From NCBI GenBank assembly GCA_018004935.1, contig JAGNBF010000018.1, positions 1-64,000 on the forward strand: a stretch of DNA of 64,000 nucleotides. The letters run 5' to 3'. Within the stretch, counting starts at the first letter, position 1, and each line of letters begins with the position of its first letter. The stretch is from Chloroflexota bacterium. GTDB lineage: Bacteria > Chloroflexota > Anaerolineae > Promineifilales > Promineifilaceae. The position numbers and the translations under genes were made by a program. This document shows positions 33,418 to 42,912 of the stretch, in pieces. The notes below the pieces were generated by a model. It made no database searches and was not told the origin of the DNA. It worked only from the letters and a program-made list of their open reading frames with translations.

Positions 33418-35229
33418 ATGCTCATAAGTACGGCCACACTTTACCTCATTCCCTACTTTCTCTCTTGTACCATCTCCCTGTGGATTGGCCTTAACGCCTG
33501 GCGACATCGAGAAGAAAACGCGGCCGCGCCCTTTGCCTGGATCGCCCTTTCTCAGGCGGCCACTACCATCGGCTATATTCTTGAACTACTTTCCCCTACC
33601 ATTCCCGGCAAAATTTTCTGGGACAACCTGCAATTTGTGGGTTTAGTCGTCTGGCCTCTGGCTTTATTCGCCTTTGCCCTGCAATACACAGGACAAAAAC
33701 TCAGCCGCCCACGCCTGCTCTGGACTATTCTGGCCCTGCCCGGCATCTTGGTCCTTGCTATCATTTTTACGGATCCCTGGCATAGCCTCATCCGTCCCAC
33801 CACAACATTAATCCCCGGTGAACCATTCCCAGCCCTGGTTTATACATTCACACCGACCATTTTAGCCTCATTTAGTTATTTTCTGTTGCTTATGGGTGGG
33901 TCGTTACTGCTGTTGCTGAACCGGCTGGCCTTCCCCCAGCGCCTTTACCGTGCTCAGATTCTCGCCATTACCATCGGTACCCTGGTTCCGGTGATAGGTT
34001 TAGGGCTGACCGCCTTAGGGATTCAGATCACATTTCACCGGGATACCACACCCTTAACCTATGCAGTAAGCAATCTCATCATTGCCTGGGCATTATTCCG
34101 TTATAAACTGTTCGATGTTGTCCCCGTTGCCCGGGAAGCGGTGATTGAGAACATGACGGATGCGGTATTGGTATTAGACCGTAGCGGCCGCGTCATAGAT
34201 TACAACCCATCGGCTATTACCGTACTCCAACTACCGGTACAAGGAGTAATTGGCACCAGTATTACCAATCTAACGGGCAAAATAATGGGGCAACTCCCCC
34301 CAGATCTGCTATCACGGAATGGTTCTACAGAGCAGATCATAAAAACAGCAACGGGTGAGCACACCTTTGAGGTAGATGTCAGACCCTTACCCGCCCGTCG
34401 CGGCCGCGAGTCAGGCCACCTCATCATCTGGCACGACATCTCCGAACGCAAACAGGCCGAAGAAGCTATCCACCAATACGCCCATCAACTCGAAGAGGCT
34501 AACCGTCACCTCTCTGAACTCAGCCAGCTTAAAGACCAATTTGTCGCCAACGTTTCCCACGAACTACGCACCCCCATCGCCAATATCAAACTATCTCATG
34601 AACTCATCGCCGCAGGCACAGAACGCACAAATTATTATCTGGACATCCTACAACGAGAGGTAATTCGCCTGGAAAATCTGATCGAAGATTTACTTACTCT
34701 CTCTCGCCTCGACCAGGGGCGGATTGATTTCCACTTTTTCCCCCTCAATTTGGATCGGCTCTTACAAGAATACGTCATAGATCGTCGGGCTATGGCAGAA
34801 CAAAAAGAGTTGACCCTCACCTTACAACTCACCCCCGATTTATCTTCCACCTGGGCCGAATCCCGCCTTGTGGGGCAGGTGCTCAGCATTCTGCTCACGA
34901 ACGCCCTGAACTACACACCAGCAGGCGGCCAAATTACCATTCGCACGGTTCAAAAGATAGCCAATGAGAAACAATGGGTGGGTTTCCAGGTACAAGATAC
35001 TGGCCCTGGTATCACCCCCGCCGATCAGGCCCACCTGTTTGAACGGTTCTTTCGCGGTACGGTGGGGCAAAAATCAGGTGCACCCGGTACGGGACTCGGG
35101 CTGGCGATTGCTCAAGAAATTATGCGTCGTCATGCAGGTTGTATTGAGGTGCAAAGTAGTGGCGTTGCGGGCGAGGGGACAACCTTTTCCGTCTGGCTAC
35201 CGGTCATTGAACGGAATGAACTTGAATGA
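33418..35229 (+). CDS. Sensor histidine kinase with 7TM N-terminal domain and PAS
   Basis: About 603 residues. Seven hydrophobic segments in the first 240 match the histidine kinase N-terminal 7TM region (LIPYFLSCTISLWIGLNAWR to YAVSNLIIAWALFRYKLFDV, then VPVAREAVIENM). A PAS domain follows (DAVLVLDRSGRVIDYNPSA). HisKA has VANVSHELRTPIANIK. HATPase has LTNALNYTPAGG, DTGPGITPAD and GTGLGLAIAQEI. There is no response regulator beside it. The ATG at 33418 is chosen over a TTG 21 bases earlier. Its ribosome site is weak. Confidence 0.92.
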   Translation: MLISTATLYLIPYFLSCTISLWIGLNAWRHREENAAAPFAWIALSQAATTIGYILELLSPTIPGKIFWDNLQFVGLVVWPLALFAFALQYTGQKLSRPRLLWTILALPGILVLAIIFTDPWHSLIRPTTTLIPGEPFPALVYTFTPTILASFSYFLLLMGGSLLLLLNRLAFPQRLYRAQILAITIGTLVPVIGLGLTALGIQITFHRDTTPLTYAVSNLIIAWALFRYKLFDVVPVAREAVIENMTDAVLVLDRSGRVIDYNPSAITVLQLPVQGVIGTSITNLTGKIMGQLPPDLLSRNGSTEQIIKTATGEHTFEVDVRPLPARRGRESGHLIIWHDISERKQAEEAIHQYAHQLEEANRHLSELSQLKDQFVANVSHELRTPIANIKLSHELIAAGTERTNYYLDILQREVIRLENLIEDLLTLSRLDQGRIDFHFFPLNLDRLLQEYVIDRRAMAEQKELTLTLQLTPDLSSTWAESRLVGQVLSILLTNALNYTPAGGQITIRTVQKIANEKQWVGFQVQDTGPGITPADQAHLFERFFRGTVGQKSGAPGTGLGLAIAQEIMRRHAGCIEVQSSGVAGEGTTFSVWLPVIERNELE

Positions 35230-35262
35230 GGACACTAAGTAATCGTCCAAAAATAAGTTCCG

Positions 35263-35390
35263 CACAGACCTGACAGGTTTTCGGAAACCTGTCAGGTCTA
35301 AATCGGGAAGTTATTTTTAGATGTTCACTAAGTCATCATTCAGAAATAACGTGGGTGGCGCGGTCAGGAGACCAGCCACAGCAACATCGT
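35263..35390. repeat. ACCTGACAGGTTT hairpin and element B partial
   Basis: ACCTGACAGGTTTTCGGAAA and CCTGTCAGGT form a strong stem (35263-35298). AACGTGGGTGGCGCGGTCAG (35349-35368) begins a partial element B ending in CCACAGC, eight bases before the next gene's leader. Confidence 0.85.
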
Positions 35391-35400
35391 ACAGCAAACC

Positions 35401-36237
35401 ATGAACAGAAGACCATCACTTTGGTTTTTACCCCTCATCTTACTTCTGATCATATTAATTTTAGGCGATTGGTCAGGTATGCCTCATCGTTCATCCCCAT
35501 CGGGAGCACAACAAGTGTCACCAGCCGATGGGGCGTTGTTGGTGTATGTACCCGCCGGGGTGTTTTACATGGGCATGCCCGAAGATAATCCCTTCGCCGA
35601 CATGGATGAACATCCACAACGCACCATCACACTGGGTGCTTTCTGGCTTGACCGGACAGAAGTCACCAATGGGATGTATGAACGGTGTGTACAGGCTGGA
35701 GCCTGTAGCCCTATTGTCACCCCACGCCCCGATTATCTAACGGCACCAAACTACCCGGTACAAGGCGTGATCTGGCCTAACGCGGCCGCGTACTGTGCCT
35801 GGGTTGGACGCCGCCTGCCCACGGAAGCAGAATGGGAAAAGGCGGCCAGGGGAACAGATGGCCGTCTCTACCCCTGGGGAGATACATCCCCCGAGCAGTT
35901 ACAAGTCAATGTGAACTTCCGCGTGGGCGATGTGGCCCCCGTAGGCACTCACGCCGATGATATCAGCCCGTATGGGGCGTTGGATATGGGCGGGAATGTG
36001 TTAGAGTGGGTGGCGGATTGGTATGAGAAAGGGTATGATGCGGCCGCGACAAACAACCCCAGCGGCCCAGCCACCGGCGCCCAAAAAGTTTTGCGTGGGG
36101 GAAGTTGGAATGCTCAACCCACGAATGCCCGCACCACCAACCGCTTCTACGCCTTCCCCACACGTAACGACTTTGATGGTTTCCGCTGTGCCCTTTCCGT
36201 TACCACTTTCCTGGACAAACTGACCCCCCATGAATGA
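35401..36237 (+). CDS. FGE-sulfatase (SUMF1) fold protein, lacks the usual Cys pair
   Basis: A 278-residue exported or membrane-anchored protein: one N-terminal helix, then an FGE-sulfatase domain. Landmarks are YVPAGVFYMGMPEDNPFADM, FWLDRTEVTNGMYERC, PVQGVIWPNAAAYCAWVGRR, LPTEAEWEKAARG, LYPWGD, GNVLEWVADWY, VLRGGSWN and FDGFRCALS. In true formylglycine-generating enzymes two copper-binding Cys sit between RGGS and GFR. Here that stretch (NAQPTNARTTNRFYAF) has none, so the copper oxidase activity is unlikely. It may be a ligand-binding or EgtB-like relative. It overlaps the next gene by 8 bases, implying coupling. Confidence 0.88.
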   Translation: MNRRPSLWFLPLILLLIILILGDWSGMPHRSSPSGAQQVSPADGALLVYVPAGVFYMGMPEDNPFADMDEHPQRTITLGAFWLDRTEVTNGMYERCVQAGACSPIVTPRPDYLTAPNYPVQGVIWPNAAAYCAWVGRRLPTEAEWEKAARGTDGRLYPWGDTSPEQLQVNVNFRVGDVAPVGTHADDISPYGALDMGGNVLEWVADWYEKGYDAAATNNPSGPATGAQKVLRGGSWNAQPTNARTTNRFYAFPTRNDFDGFRCALSVTTFLDKLTPHE

Positions 36238-36538
36238 TTCTCCCGCTATCGCCCCCTTCCTCTGCCGTGTTGGTTGCGGAGCTTGTTGTATTGCTCTTTC
36301 CATCTCCTCACCTATCCCTGGTATGCCGGAAGGTAAACCAGCCGGGGTACGCTGTGTGCAATTAACAGAAGACAACCGGTGCAACTTATTTGGTTTGCCG
36401 GAGCGGCCGCGTGTATGTGACCGTCTGATACCCATGGAAGAAATGTGCGGCCGCAGTTTTGCCGACGCCATGACTTACCTTACCGCCCTGGAAATTGCCA
36501 CACGACCAGAATCCATACTTACCACAGTCATAAAATGA
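36230..36538 (+). CDS. YkgJ-like cysteine-cluster protein
   Basis: A 102-residue protein with FLCRVGCGACCIALSISSPI (a C-x3-C-x2-CC arrangement), then CVQLTEDNRCNLFGLPERPR and VCDRL, the usual order in YkgJ-family putative metal or Fe-S cluster proteins. The function is unknown. The ATG lies within the 3' end of the FGE-fold gene and is probably translated from the same mRNA. Two GCGGCCGC words encode RPR and GRS-type codons rather than Ala runs. Confidence 0.85.
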   Translation: MNDSPAIAPFLCRVGCGACCIALSISSPIPGMPEGKPAGVRCVQLTEDNRCNLFGLPERPRVCDRLIPMEEMCGRSFADAMTYLTALEIATRPESILTTVIK

Positions 36539-36610
36539 CAGTTTGTTGACGGCAAATTGCTCCTGAAACTTGTCATAAAAACCTGAACTCGACTTCCGTA
36601 ATTGCAAACT

Positions 36611-37486
36611 ATGCCCCCACAAACCCAAGGACAAGCCACTTTAATTGGAAGCAGTGCCATTTTATTATGGGCCACCTTAGCCACCTTAACTACCCTGGCA
36701 GGTTCTTTGCCTCCCTTCCAGCTAATGGCGATGGCCTTCACACTGGCCTTCATCATCGGCCTGGTTTTATGGCTCAAACAGGGCCACCCCATCGGCCAAC
36801 ACCTGCGTCTACCCCTATCGGTCTGGCTATTGGGTATCTATGGTCTATTCGGCTACCACTTTTTATATTTTATGGCCTTACGCCGTGCTCCCGCCGTTGA
36901 GGCCAGCCTGATTGCTTACCTCTGGCCGTTACTCATTGTTCTGCTTTCCGCCCTATTACCCGGGGAAAAACTACGCTGGTTCCATATCATCGGGGCCGTT
37001 ATTGCCTTCATTGGAGCGGCACTTCTGGTAACAGGGGGAGAGTCGCTCACTTTTGAACCGGCATACACCTTAGGTTATGGTTTGGCCTTATTGTGTGCTT
37101 TCACCTGGTCCAGCTACTCCGTCTTATCCCGCCGTTTTGGCACTATCCCCACCGATGCTGTGGGTGCCTTCTGCGGCGTAACCGCCATACTTGCCGCCTT
37201 TTGCCACCTGATCTTTGAAACCACCGTCTGGCCGGTAGGGTGGGAATGGTTAGCCGTGCTAGGATTGGGGTTAGGGCCAGTGGGTACAGCTTTTTATACC
37301 TGGGATTATGGCGTTAAACAGGGCAATATTCGGGTGCTGGGGGCTTTTGCCTATGCCGCACCCCTACTGTCTACCCTTTTGCTCATTACACTGGGGTTGG
37401 CACAACCAACAGGTGCTTTAATGCTGGCCTGTCTGTTCATTGTAGGTGGCGCCCTATTAGCCTCAGCCGATTCATTGCGCCGCTAA
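36611..37486 (+). CDS. EamA/DMT-family transporter, YddG-like
   Basis: A 291-residue membrane protein with ten helices of the drug/metabolite transporter type. Landmarks are ATLIGSSAILLWATLATLTT, YGLFGYHFLYFMALRRAPAV, EASLIAYLWPLLIVLLSALL, LGYGLALLCAFTWSSYSVLS and GPVGTAFYTWDYGVKQGNIR. The pattern is closest to the YddG amino-acid exporter branch. The ATG at 36611 is favoured over a TTG at 36602. A bidirectional terminator lies 38 bases downstream. It contains no GCGGCCGC word. Confidence 0.9.
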   Translation: MPPQTQGQATLIGSSAILLWATLATLTTLAGSLPPFQLMAMAFTLAFIIGLVLWLKQGHPIGQHLRLPLSVWLLGIYGLFGYHFLYFMALRRAPAVEASLIAYLWPLLIVLLSALLPGEKLRWFHIIGAVIAFIGAALLVTGGESLTFEPAYTLGYGLALLCAFTWSSYSVLSRRFGTIPTDAVGAFCGVTAILAAFCHLIFETTVWPVGWEWLAVLGLGLGPVGTAFYTWDYGVKQGNIRVLGAFAYAAPLLSTLLLITLGLAQPTGALMLACLFIVGGALLASADSLRR

Positions 37487-37523
37487 ATCAAATGATGACG
37501 TAATCGTTACCGTGGGAAAAACA

Positions 37524-37559
37524 AAAAGCGCCTTCTCAGGAGGGGAAGAAGGCGCTTTT
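37524..37559. terminator. Bidirectional intrinsic terminator
   Basis: Perfect 13-base arms AAAAGCGCCTTCT (37524-37536) and AGAAGGCGCTTTT (37547-37559) are flanked by A and T runs. It would end the DMT transporter transcript. Confidence 0.92.
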
Positions 37560-38126
37560 ATCAGTGGTACTCACAAAACAGGAGAGAGTACATATTGTCG
37601 AGCCAAACTCAAAATCGAGGGAGGGGGGAGTCAGCTCTGGGTTTAGACAGGGGAATTTAATCCAGTCGCGTTTCTCTCGTGCCAGTTCAGGGGGGGAAAT
37701 TTCCCTCTTAACCTGCCCAAACTTAAGCAAAAGTATACCACCGATTGTGCAAAAAGTCACGAACGAAAATTCTTTCTCATTTAGCATTAAAAACATTTTC
37801 ACCGGCTCCAGGGGGAAGAAATGCCCGGCCACTATCCGTTTGACCCCGAATAATCTCCATAATTACCCTGTTTTGACATTTTAGGTGGCACTGTTACAAT
37901 CTCAGGGGCACGTTTGGCGCATGCACCAAATAGGGTGAATTTCTGAAGCAGAGGGACTCATGGCCGTCCTCACAAAGATGAACATGTAAGCGGAGGGCTT
38001 GGGAATTTTGCGGGGTGATCATCAGTACGGTAGGGGCTGGCCTTGCGCCTGCCCACTCAGGAGAGGTATCAACACCTGAATTCCCAGGTAAACCTGTTTG
38101 TGTCACTTTTTGATAGTGGAGTTAGT
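37560..38126. other. Intergenic region, no gene recognised
   Basis: About 570 bases without a supportable gene. An open frame of 98 codons on the minus strand (37536-37832) runs through the terminator and has no ribosome site. A fragment of the GGGGCTGGCCTTGCGCCTGC repeat lies at 38034-38053. The area has few GCGGCCGC words and is AT-richer than its neighbours. Confidence 0.6.
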
Positions 38127-38723
38127 ATGAGAACAAATAAGGAAACAGGCACTGATATAGGGCAAATGGATGGGTTTTGGGGTTCACAAGCACGTCTTCT
38201 CGTGTCTGTAAATCTCTTCAACCTTTTGTTAAGCGTGGGTTTACACTGGCCTTACACCAGCAGTCGCTTCTTTTTCGGGCTGGGACACCCGGTTTCTTCG
38301 ACCATTGCCCTGGCAATTGTTTTAACCGCCGGTTTTTTTGTACCTATCTGGTTAGCCCAGGGCACACTTTGGTTAGTAGCTCGCCAACGGGCATTTACGA
38401 CCTATTTTGTCTCGCCTCAAACCGCGCAACGCATTAATCCGAAAAAGATTGTACCGTTTGTTTTACGGTTTCGATTTAATGCGAACACCCTGGTTGCGGC
38501 TCTTTATTTGCCTGAAGCTCTAGATGCACCCAAAAACATGCCCCCTCTCACCGTGGTGTATCTGGTGTATTTGCTCGCCACCATGGGAGTAATTACATTT
38601 TCCCCCTTACGCACGGTGGTAGATGAACTGATCTTCTTTTTTGTGCGTAGTGGGGCGGTAGCGGCTTTTTTGGGGGGGTGGGCACACTATCGCTTACAAC
38701 ATAGCCCGGAGACAACGCCCTAA
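38127..38723 (+). CDS. Membrane protein of unknown function
   Basis: About 198 residues with four or five hydrophobic segments (ARLLVSVNLFNLLLSVGLHW, STIALAIVLTAGFFVPIWLA, LTVVYLVYLLATMGVITF, DELIFFFVRSGAVAAFLGGW). No family is recognised. The ATG at 38127 has GGAG 7 bases upstream; a longer in-frame extension upstream has no support. The stop overlaps that of the convergent DUF2231 gene by four bases. Confidence 0.7.
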   Translation: MRTNKETGTDIGQMDGFWGSQARLLVSVNLFNLLLSVGLHWPYTSSRFFFGLGHPVSSTIALAIVLTAGFFVPIWLAQGTLWLVARQRAFTTYFVSPQTAQRINPKKIVPFVLRFRFNANTLVAALYLPEALDAPKNMPPLTVVYLVYLLATMGVITFSPLRTVVDELIFFFVRSGAVAAFLGGWAHYRLQHSPETTP

Positions 38724-39196
38724 TCCTTATCACGGTCGCCAAAGACGGAGATGCCGTGGCGCATAACCAGTTCACCCCCAAACCAACCGCCGATGGTGAT
38801 GAGCAAGGCGGTGAACAGGGACAAGATGAGGCCAAAATAGACAATGTATTGGCCAGGTTCGTCGCCCAGGCGGAGCAGGATGTTGAGGAGTGATAGGGTG
38901 AGGGCGATGGTGTTGAGGATGAAATGGATCCAGCCAGCACGTTTGGCTTTGGGGGGCACGACGGTAAAGAAGTCTATGATGCCCATGACCGCGGCCGCGA
39001 TGCCCATCAACACCCCCAGTCCGATTAACCAGGCCGAAGCCCGCGCCCAAAATACATCTTCCTGTCCATTTAACCAATAAGCGACATCTGTCAACGCTCC
39101 CCCTATCCAGAAGGCAATCGGAAAATCTACTAAAATCGGATGCAGGGCATGGTGAAACATGGCCGCTTTACTGGGAATGCCTTTGGGTTGACTCAT
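38720..39196 (-). CDS. DUF2231 family membrane protein
   Basis: A 158-residue membrane protein with four helices. The DUF2231 start is plain: HALHPILVDFPIAFWIGGAL followed by TDVAYWLNG. It also has GIAAAVMGIIDFFTVVPPKA, and FTALLITIGGWFGGELVMRH at the end. The H-x-x-x-V and D-x-P-I pattern near the start suggests heme or metal binding in relatives; the function is not established. AGGAGGTTT is a strong ribosome site before the ATG. Confidence 0.9.
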   Translation of the reverse strand: MSQPKGIPSKAAMFHHALHPILVDFPIAFWIGGALTDVAYWLNGQEDVFWARASAWLIGLGVLMGIAAAVMGIIDFFTVVPPKAKRAGWIHFILNTIALTLSLLNILLRLGDEPGQYIVYFGLILSLFTALLITIGGWFGGELVMRHGISVFGDRDKD

Positions 39197-39718
39197 AGAA
39201 ACCTCCTTGATTAATGATGGGTTCTGGGTGAATTTGTGGGGTGCGGCTCAATATTGGGTGGGCCGTGTTTCTGCCGCATCGAGGGCAATTACCTGGATTT
39301 CCCTTACAGATGAGAGTGTGTCAACTCCCTGTGTTCTTAAAGGGCTATTGGGCTGCGATAAAGTGTGGATGTGGTGGAGCAGGCAAGCACGTAGGCACAG
39401 TGTACCACATTTTTAGACCTGTGTAGGGTCTATAAATGGGGGGGTCCTCAGTAATCGTCCAAAAATAACCTGGGTGGCGCGGTCAGGCGATCGGCCACAG
39501 CCAATCGCTAAGTTAATTGCGCCCGACTGCTAAGACTCTCGAGGGCTGAGCTTGTTGAAGCCTCGTGTTGCCTTCGACAAGCCCGGGTAAGGGTGTAGGC
39601 TCAAGGATTGAATTGCCTACGGAGCTGAGACGACAGGTTCGTACAGCTTGACCTGAGCCTTTCATAAATTGAGTCGGAAGACCCATCCCCATTGCCTAAA
39701 GGGGAATGGGTGGGGTCT
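39197..39718. repeat. Gap holding element B and a REP-like hairpin
   Basis: AATCGTCCAAAAATAACCTG and GGTGGCGCGGTCAGGCGATC open an element B copy (39452-39520). TGAGCTTGTTGAAGCC with CCTTCGACAAGC (39547-39583) is a REP-like hairpin. An imperfect stem at 39678-39718 (AAGACCCATCCCCATT against GGAATGGGTGGGGTCTT) may terminate the hydrolase gene on the minus strand. No gene is seen. Confidence 0.75.
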
Positions 39719-40522
39719 TTATTTCTTGCGCTTCTGTGGGGGGCGAAGTTGGTGCCACCACCGGGCGAGGGTAGATCGCGGCCGCGTTTTTCTCCCCACA
39801 AATTCAGTTATTTGAGCAAATAACTGGGACTGCTCTACATCTTCAGTTACCAGATGACCACTGCGTTCCAAAATGAGTTTTTCTTTGTGGCTGGAGCCAA
39901 TTTCACGATAAATTGTGTCAAAATTGGAGAGGGGGATCATTTCATCGGCCAGGGAGTGAATGATGAGGGCAGGGGAGGTAATGGTGGAGAGGCGCGGCCG
40001 CAATTCTGCCAACATATCTCTTAATTCCGCAATAGCGTGAACCGGTTGCACAGCGTAACGAGCGTTGAGTTTTTGCGTCGGATCAAACCCTTGTTTGGGG
40101 AGAAAGGGATAGACGCGAGCAATGGTGCGGGCATAATTCATGCGCCAATCGGTCAGGTGAATGGGTGCGGCCATCACTACCAGGGCGGTTACAGGTTGCT
40201 CTACGGCCAGAAGTAAGGCCAAACTGCCCCCCATGGAAAGCCCAATAACGACTACTTCGGCACATTGTTGGCGTAGGATGTGATACCCATCCAGCGCTGA
40301 GAAATACCAGTCGTGCCAATGCGTGCGGGTCATATCTTCGGCCATGGTGCCATGATGGGTCAGCCGGGGGCCATAGACGGTATATTCCTGAGCGGCCAGG
40401 TGTTGCCCCAGACTGAGCATTTCCTGAGGGGATGCCGTGAATCCATGCAGAAGGAGGCAACCTATGTCGCGGCCGCGGAAGAAAAATGGTTCGGCCTGGG
40501 GAATGAACTGGAGGGAATTCAT
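39719..40522 (-). CDS. Alpha/beta hydrolase, carboxylesterase/monoacylglycerol-lipase type
   Basis: A 267-residue hydrolase with the oxyanion segment LLLHGFTASPQEM near residue 25, nucleophile elbow GLSMGGSLAL with the Ser near 95, a catalytic Asp in LIIHSLADEMIPL near 207 and His in ERSGHLVTED near 235. The layout matches Est30-like carboxylesterases and bacterial monoacylglycerol lipases, including a small cap after the nucleophile strand. The C-terminal basic tail (RKTRPRSTLARWW) is an oddity. No operon partner. Confidence 0.92.
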   Translation of the reverse strand: MNSLQFIPQAEPFFFRGRDIGCLLLHGFTASPQEMLSLGQHLAAQEYTVYGPRLTHHGTMAEDMTRTHWHDWYFSALDGYHILRQQCAEVVVIGLSMGGSLALLLAVEQPVTALVVMAAPIHLTDWRMNYARTIARVYPFLPKQGFDPTQKLNARYAVQPVHAIAELRDMLAELRPRLSTITSPALIIHSLADEMIPLSNFDTIYREIGSSHKEKLILERSGHLVTEDVEQSQLFAQITEFVGRKTRPRSTLARWWHQLRPPQKRKK

Positions 40523-41104
40523 AAAAAGGTGGCAGTCTGTAGGGTGGTTTACTTAAAGGTTTTGTTATTAGTACAGTACGGCATAAGTAGAAACCAGATT
40601 TTTACAGCAAATTCGGAATGCTTTACAGGAGAAAAACCTGGTTTCTAAACCTGTGAGAGAGTTCCGCCCAGGTGTACTATAGAGCTTAAGATAATGATTT
40701 TGGGTACGGGCTGGCCTTGTGCCTGTCCTGCCACGAGAGGGCAACCACGAGGGTTGCCCGTACAGCCAAAATCTTTTTCTTGAAAACTATAGTACAAGTT
40801 CCCGGAAGTTCGTGGCATGTTTTTGGTTCGTAGTAACGGCTTTAGCACTCCAGCGTGGGACGACTAAAGTCGTTACTACAAACCGATTAAAGACTTCCGT
40901 AAAGCTGTACTAGACACGTCCTCGAGGGATGAGCTTGTCGAAGGCGGAGATGGGCTTCGACAAGCTGAGGCAGAGTCGTACACCATCTGTATAGATACGG
41001 TCTGTAACTATACACGTCAGAAACCGTTTTTTTCTCTTGTAGGGCATGAGTGGGCATCAGCAAAAACCCGGTTTCTCCAGTGAGACTGTATAGTTACCAA
41101 GGTT
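40523..41104. repeat. Cluster of four different inverted repeats
   Basis: AGAAACCAGATTTTTACAGC faces ACCTGGTTTCT (40589-40648). GTACGGGCTGGCCTTGTGCC and GGGTTGCCCGTAC lie at 40705-40763. GTAGTAACGGCTTTAGCAC faces GACTAAAGTCGTTACTAC (40831-40879). A REP-like hairpin TGAGCTTGTCGAAGGC lies at 40929-40970, and GTAACTATACACGTCAGAAA faces GTTTCTCCAGTGAGACTGTA near 41005-41098. No gene is seen. Confidence 0.85.
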
Positions 41105-42616
41105 TTATAACTGAGCTTGTAACTTAAGCCAGGCTTCGGTGTGGGGGGACTGGATGACGGGGCGACGCAATTCTGTTAAGACATCCTGTACATAGAGTGC
41201 ACGGCGCATTCCCACCAGCACACTGGTAACACCCTGGGTACTCCGCAATACGCGAATGGCTAATTGGCTAAACGTCGCGGCCGCGGCCCAGTCTGGGCTG
41301 ATAGCTTTCACTTTTGCCTGAAGTTGTCCCGCTTCGTCGAGTGCCTGTTCCTGATAATATGCAGTAATGGCCTCAAAGGTCATGTTGGCGGCCGTTATAT
41401 ATTGTTCAATCCAATTGTCTAAGCCTTCGGGCTGTTTTTTCAGCATTTCCAGAAAACGCAGAGCGCTGTTTATGCGCGGAATCAGATACCCTGAACGGGT
41501 TTCAAGCCACCGTTGATGATTGTTGATTCCTAACCAATAACCATCTAGTGCCTGCCCTGCCGAAAGCATCTGACCGAGCTGATCTTGTACATCGGCGGTT
41601 ACATCCAGGACGGGCAGAATATCCCGATGGAGTGTGAGTTCCTGGGCGACCAGATTAGCAATACGGGCATCTACGGCCGCCGGGGAGACGTAATCGGGTT
41701 CGGGCAGATCGGCCAGGCGCGTCAGGTTGCTGTTTTGGTAAGCATTGAGAGGCCGATTGACGAGAACGGCGAGTTGATGTCCCTGGGCAAATTCCAACAC
41801 TGATTGCCCACTGGGCTGGTTAATTTGGGTGACAGCGCCGGTTTCGAGCAGGTTAAGGGGGAGTTGTATGACGCGGAAATGGTGGCGGGCACGGGTTTGC
41901 CGGGCTAATTCCCAGCAAGTGGCGAGGCTGGTAAATTCAGGGTGCGCGGCCGCGTAAGGGAAGCTATTAGAACTGATGCCATAATAACGGATGCGGCCGC
42001 GTTCTACCTCTTTTTCTAAATGAGCAAAGGCCAGCTTAAGGCGACGATAATACTCGGCGCGTGCTTCATCCAGTGGCATTGTCTGAGTTTTGGCCCAACT
42101 GAGGTAATACTCTGGGTTGTGGAGCAGGTATACATCAATGGTGTCCATATCTAACCGGCGTAAACTGCGGGTAATTTGGTCGGCGAGGAACTCGGGGTGG
42201 ATACAATGCTCCAGGTCGCTCATGTATGGAACCAGGTCAGGGAAAGGTTGACCCAATTCGCGGCGACGCTGGCTCAATTGAAAATTACTTCCCTGCAAAT
42301 AGCCCCCTTTGGTTACGATCACCAGTTGGTCTCGTTGGAGTTGCCCCTGGCGCACCAGGGCATTGATGGTTTGCCCGATAAGTTCTTCCGAACCACCATC
42401 GGCATAGTTGGTACTGGTATCTATGAGGTTGATACCCTCGACCAGGGCCAGGTTTAAGGCCTCGTGATAGCCAGGTATGCCTGTATCCACCCGGTAGCCC
42501 CCAAAACCGACGGGGCTGACATGCAAACCCGTCTCGCTCAGGGAGTGAAACGTTAAGTCGGGATGCGCGGCCGCGTATCTTTGGGTTCCTTCAGGGGTGG
42601 CAAAGCCATTTAACAT
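41105..42616 (-). CDS. Aldo/keto reductase, enlarged form
   Basis: A 503-residue protein; typical aldo/keto reductases have 300-340. The N-terminal barrel part is clear: VSPVGFGGYRVD, INLIDTSTNYADGGSEELIG (catalytic D and Y), LVIVTKGGYLQG and DTIDVYLLHNPEYYLS (H position). IRYYGISSNSFPYA and FRVIQLPLNLLE follow. Beyond about 300 an added helical block of roughly 150 residues precedes a final barrel piece with LAIRVLRSTQGVTSVLVGMR. NADPH-dependent oxidation or reduction of a sugar or steroid is likely. The ATG at 42616 has AGGAGGAG before it; the upstream extension is repeat sequence. Confidence 0.88.
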   Translation of the reverse strand: MLNGFATPEGTQRYAAAHPDLTFHSLSETGLHVSPVGFGGYRVDTGIPGYHEALNLALVEGINLIDTSTNYADGGSEELIGQTINALVRQGQLQRDQLVIVTKGGYLQGSNFQLSQRRRELGQPFPDLVPYMSDLEHCIHPEFLADQITRSLRRLDMDTIDVYLLHNPEYYLSWAKTQTMPLDEARAEYYRRLKLAFAHLEKEVERGRIRYYGISSNSFPYAAAHPEFTSLATCWELARQTRARHHFRVIQLPLNLLETGAVTQINQPSGQSVLEFAQGHQLAVLVNRPLNAYQNSNLTRLADLPEPDYVSPAAVDARIANLVAQELTLHRDILPVLDVTADVQDQLGQMLSAGQALDGYWLGINNHQRWLETRSGYLIPRINSALRFLEMLKKQPEGLDNWIEQYITAANMTFEAITAYYQEQALDEAGQLQAKVKAISPDWAAAATFSQLAIRVLRSTQGVTSVLVGMRRALYVQDVLTELRRPVIQSPHTEAWLKLQAQL

Positions 42617-42639
42617 ACAAAGCTCCTCCTGCGAAAATA

Positions 42640-42800
42640 GCCACTGATGGTGGAAACATGGATAGGAAAGAACACGGATGGGGATGAAAAATGGTGGCGT
42701 TATTTTCATCCCTCTTGGTGTGCGTTCCGTCCATGGGGAACTCCTACGAAAATGTAGGGCGATTTGGTAAATCGCCCGGTAAGAGGAAGAAAATAATTAA
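42640..42800. repeat. Element D copy, ends in a GATTT palindrome
   Basis: GCGAAAATAGCCACTGATGG, GAAAGAACACGGATGGGGAT and TTTTCATCCCTCTTGGTGTG lead to TGTAGGGCGATTTGGTAAAT. The same order with small changes occurs at 59590-59800. It lies upstream of the aldo/keto reductase gene. Confidence 0.85.
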
Positions 42801-42912
42801 TCGGTGAATTGGTGAATTGGTGAATGATTAACGAGAGGAACGTCTACCGCTTCATTAACAGTTCAACAATTAATTATTCAACTCATTTGAAACACACCCT
42901 TTACTAAATTGT

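Noticed and set aside
37536-37832. A 98-codon minus-strand frame
   Set aside because: It runs through a strong terminator and has no ribosome site.
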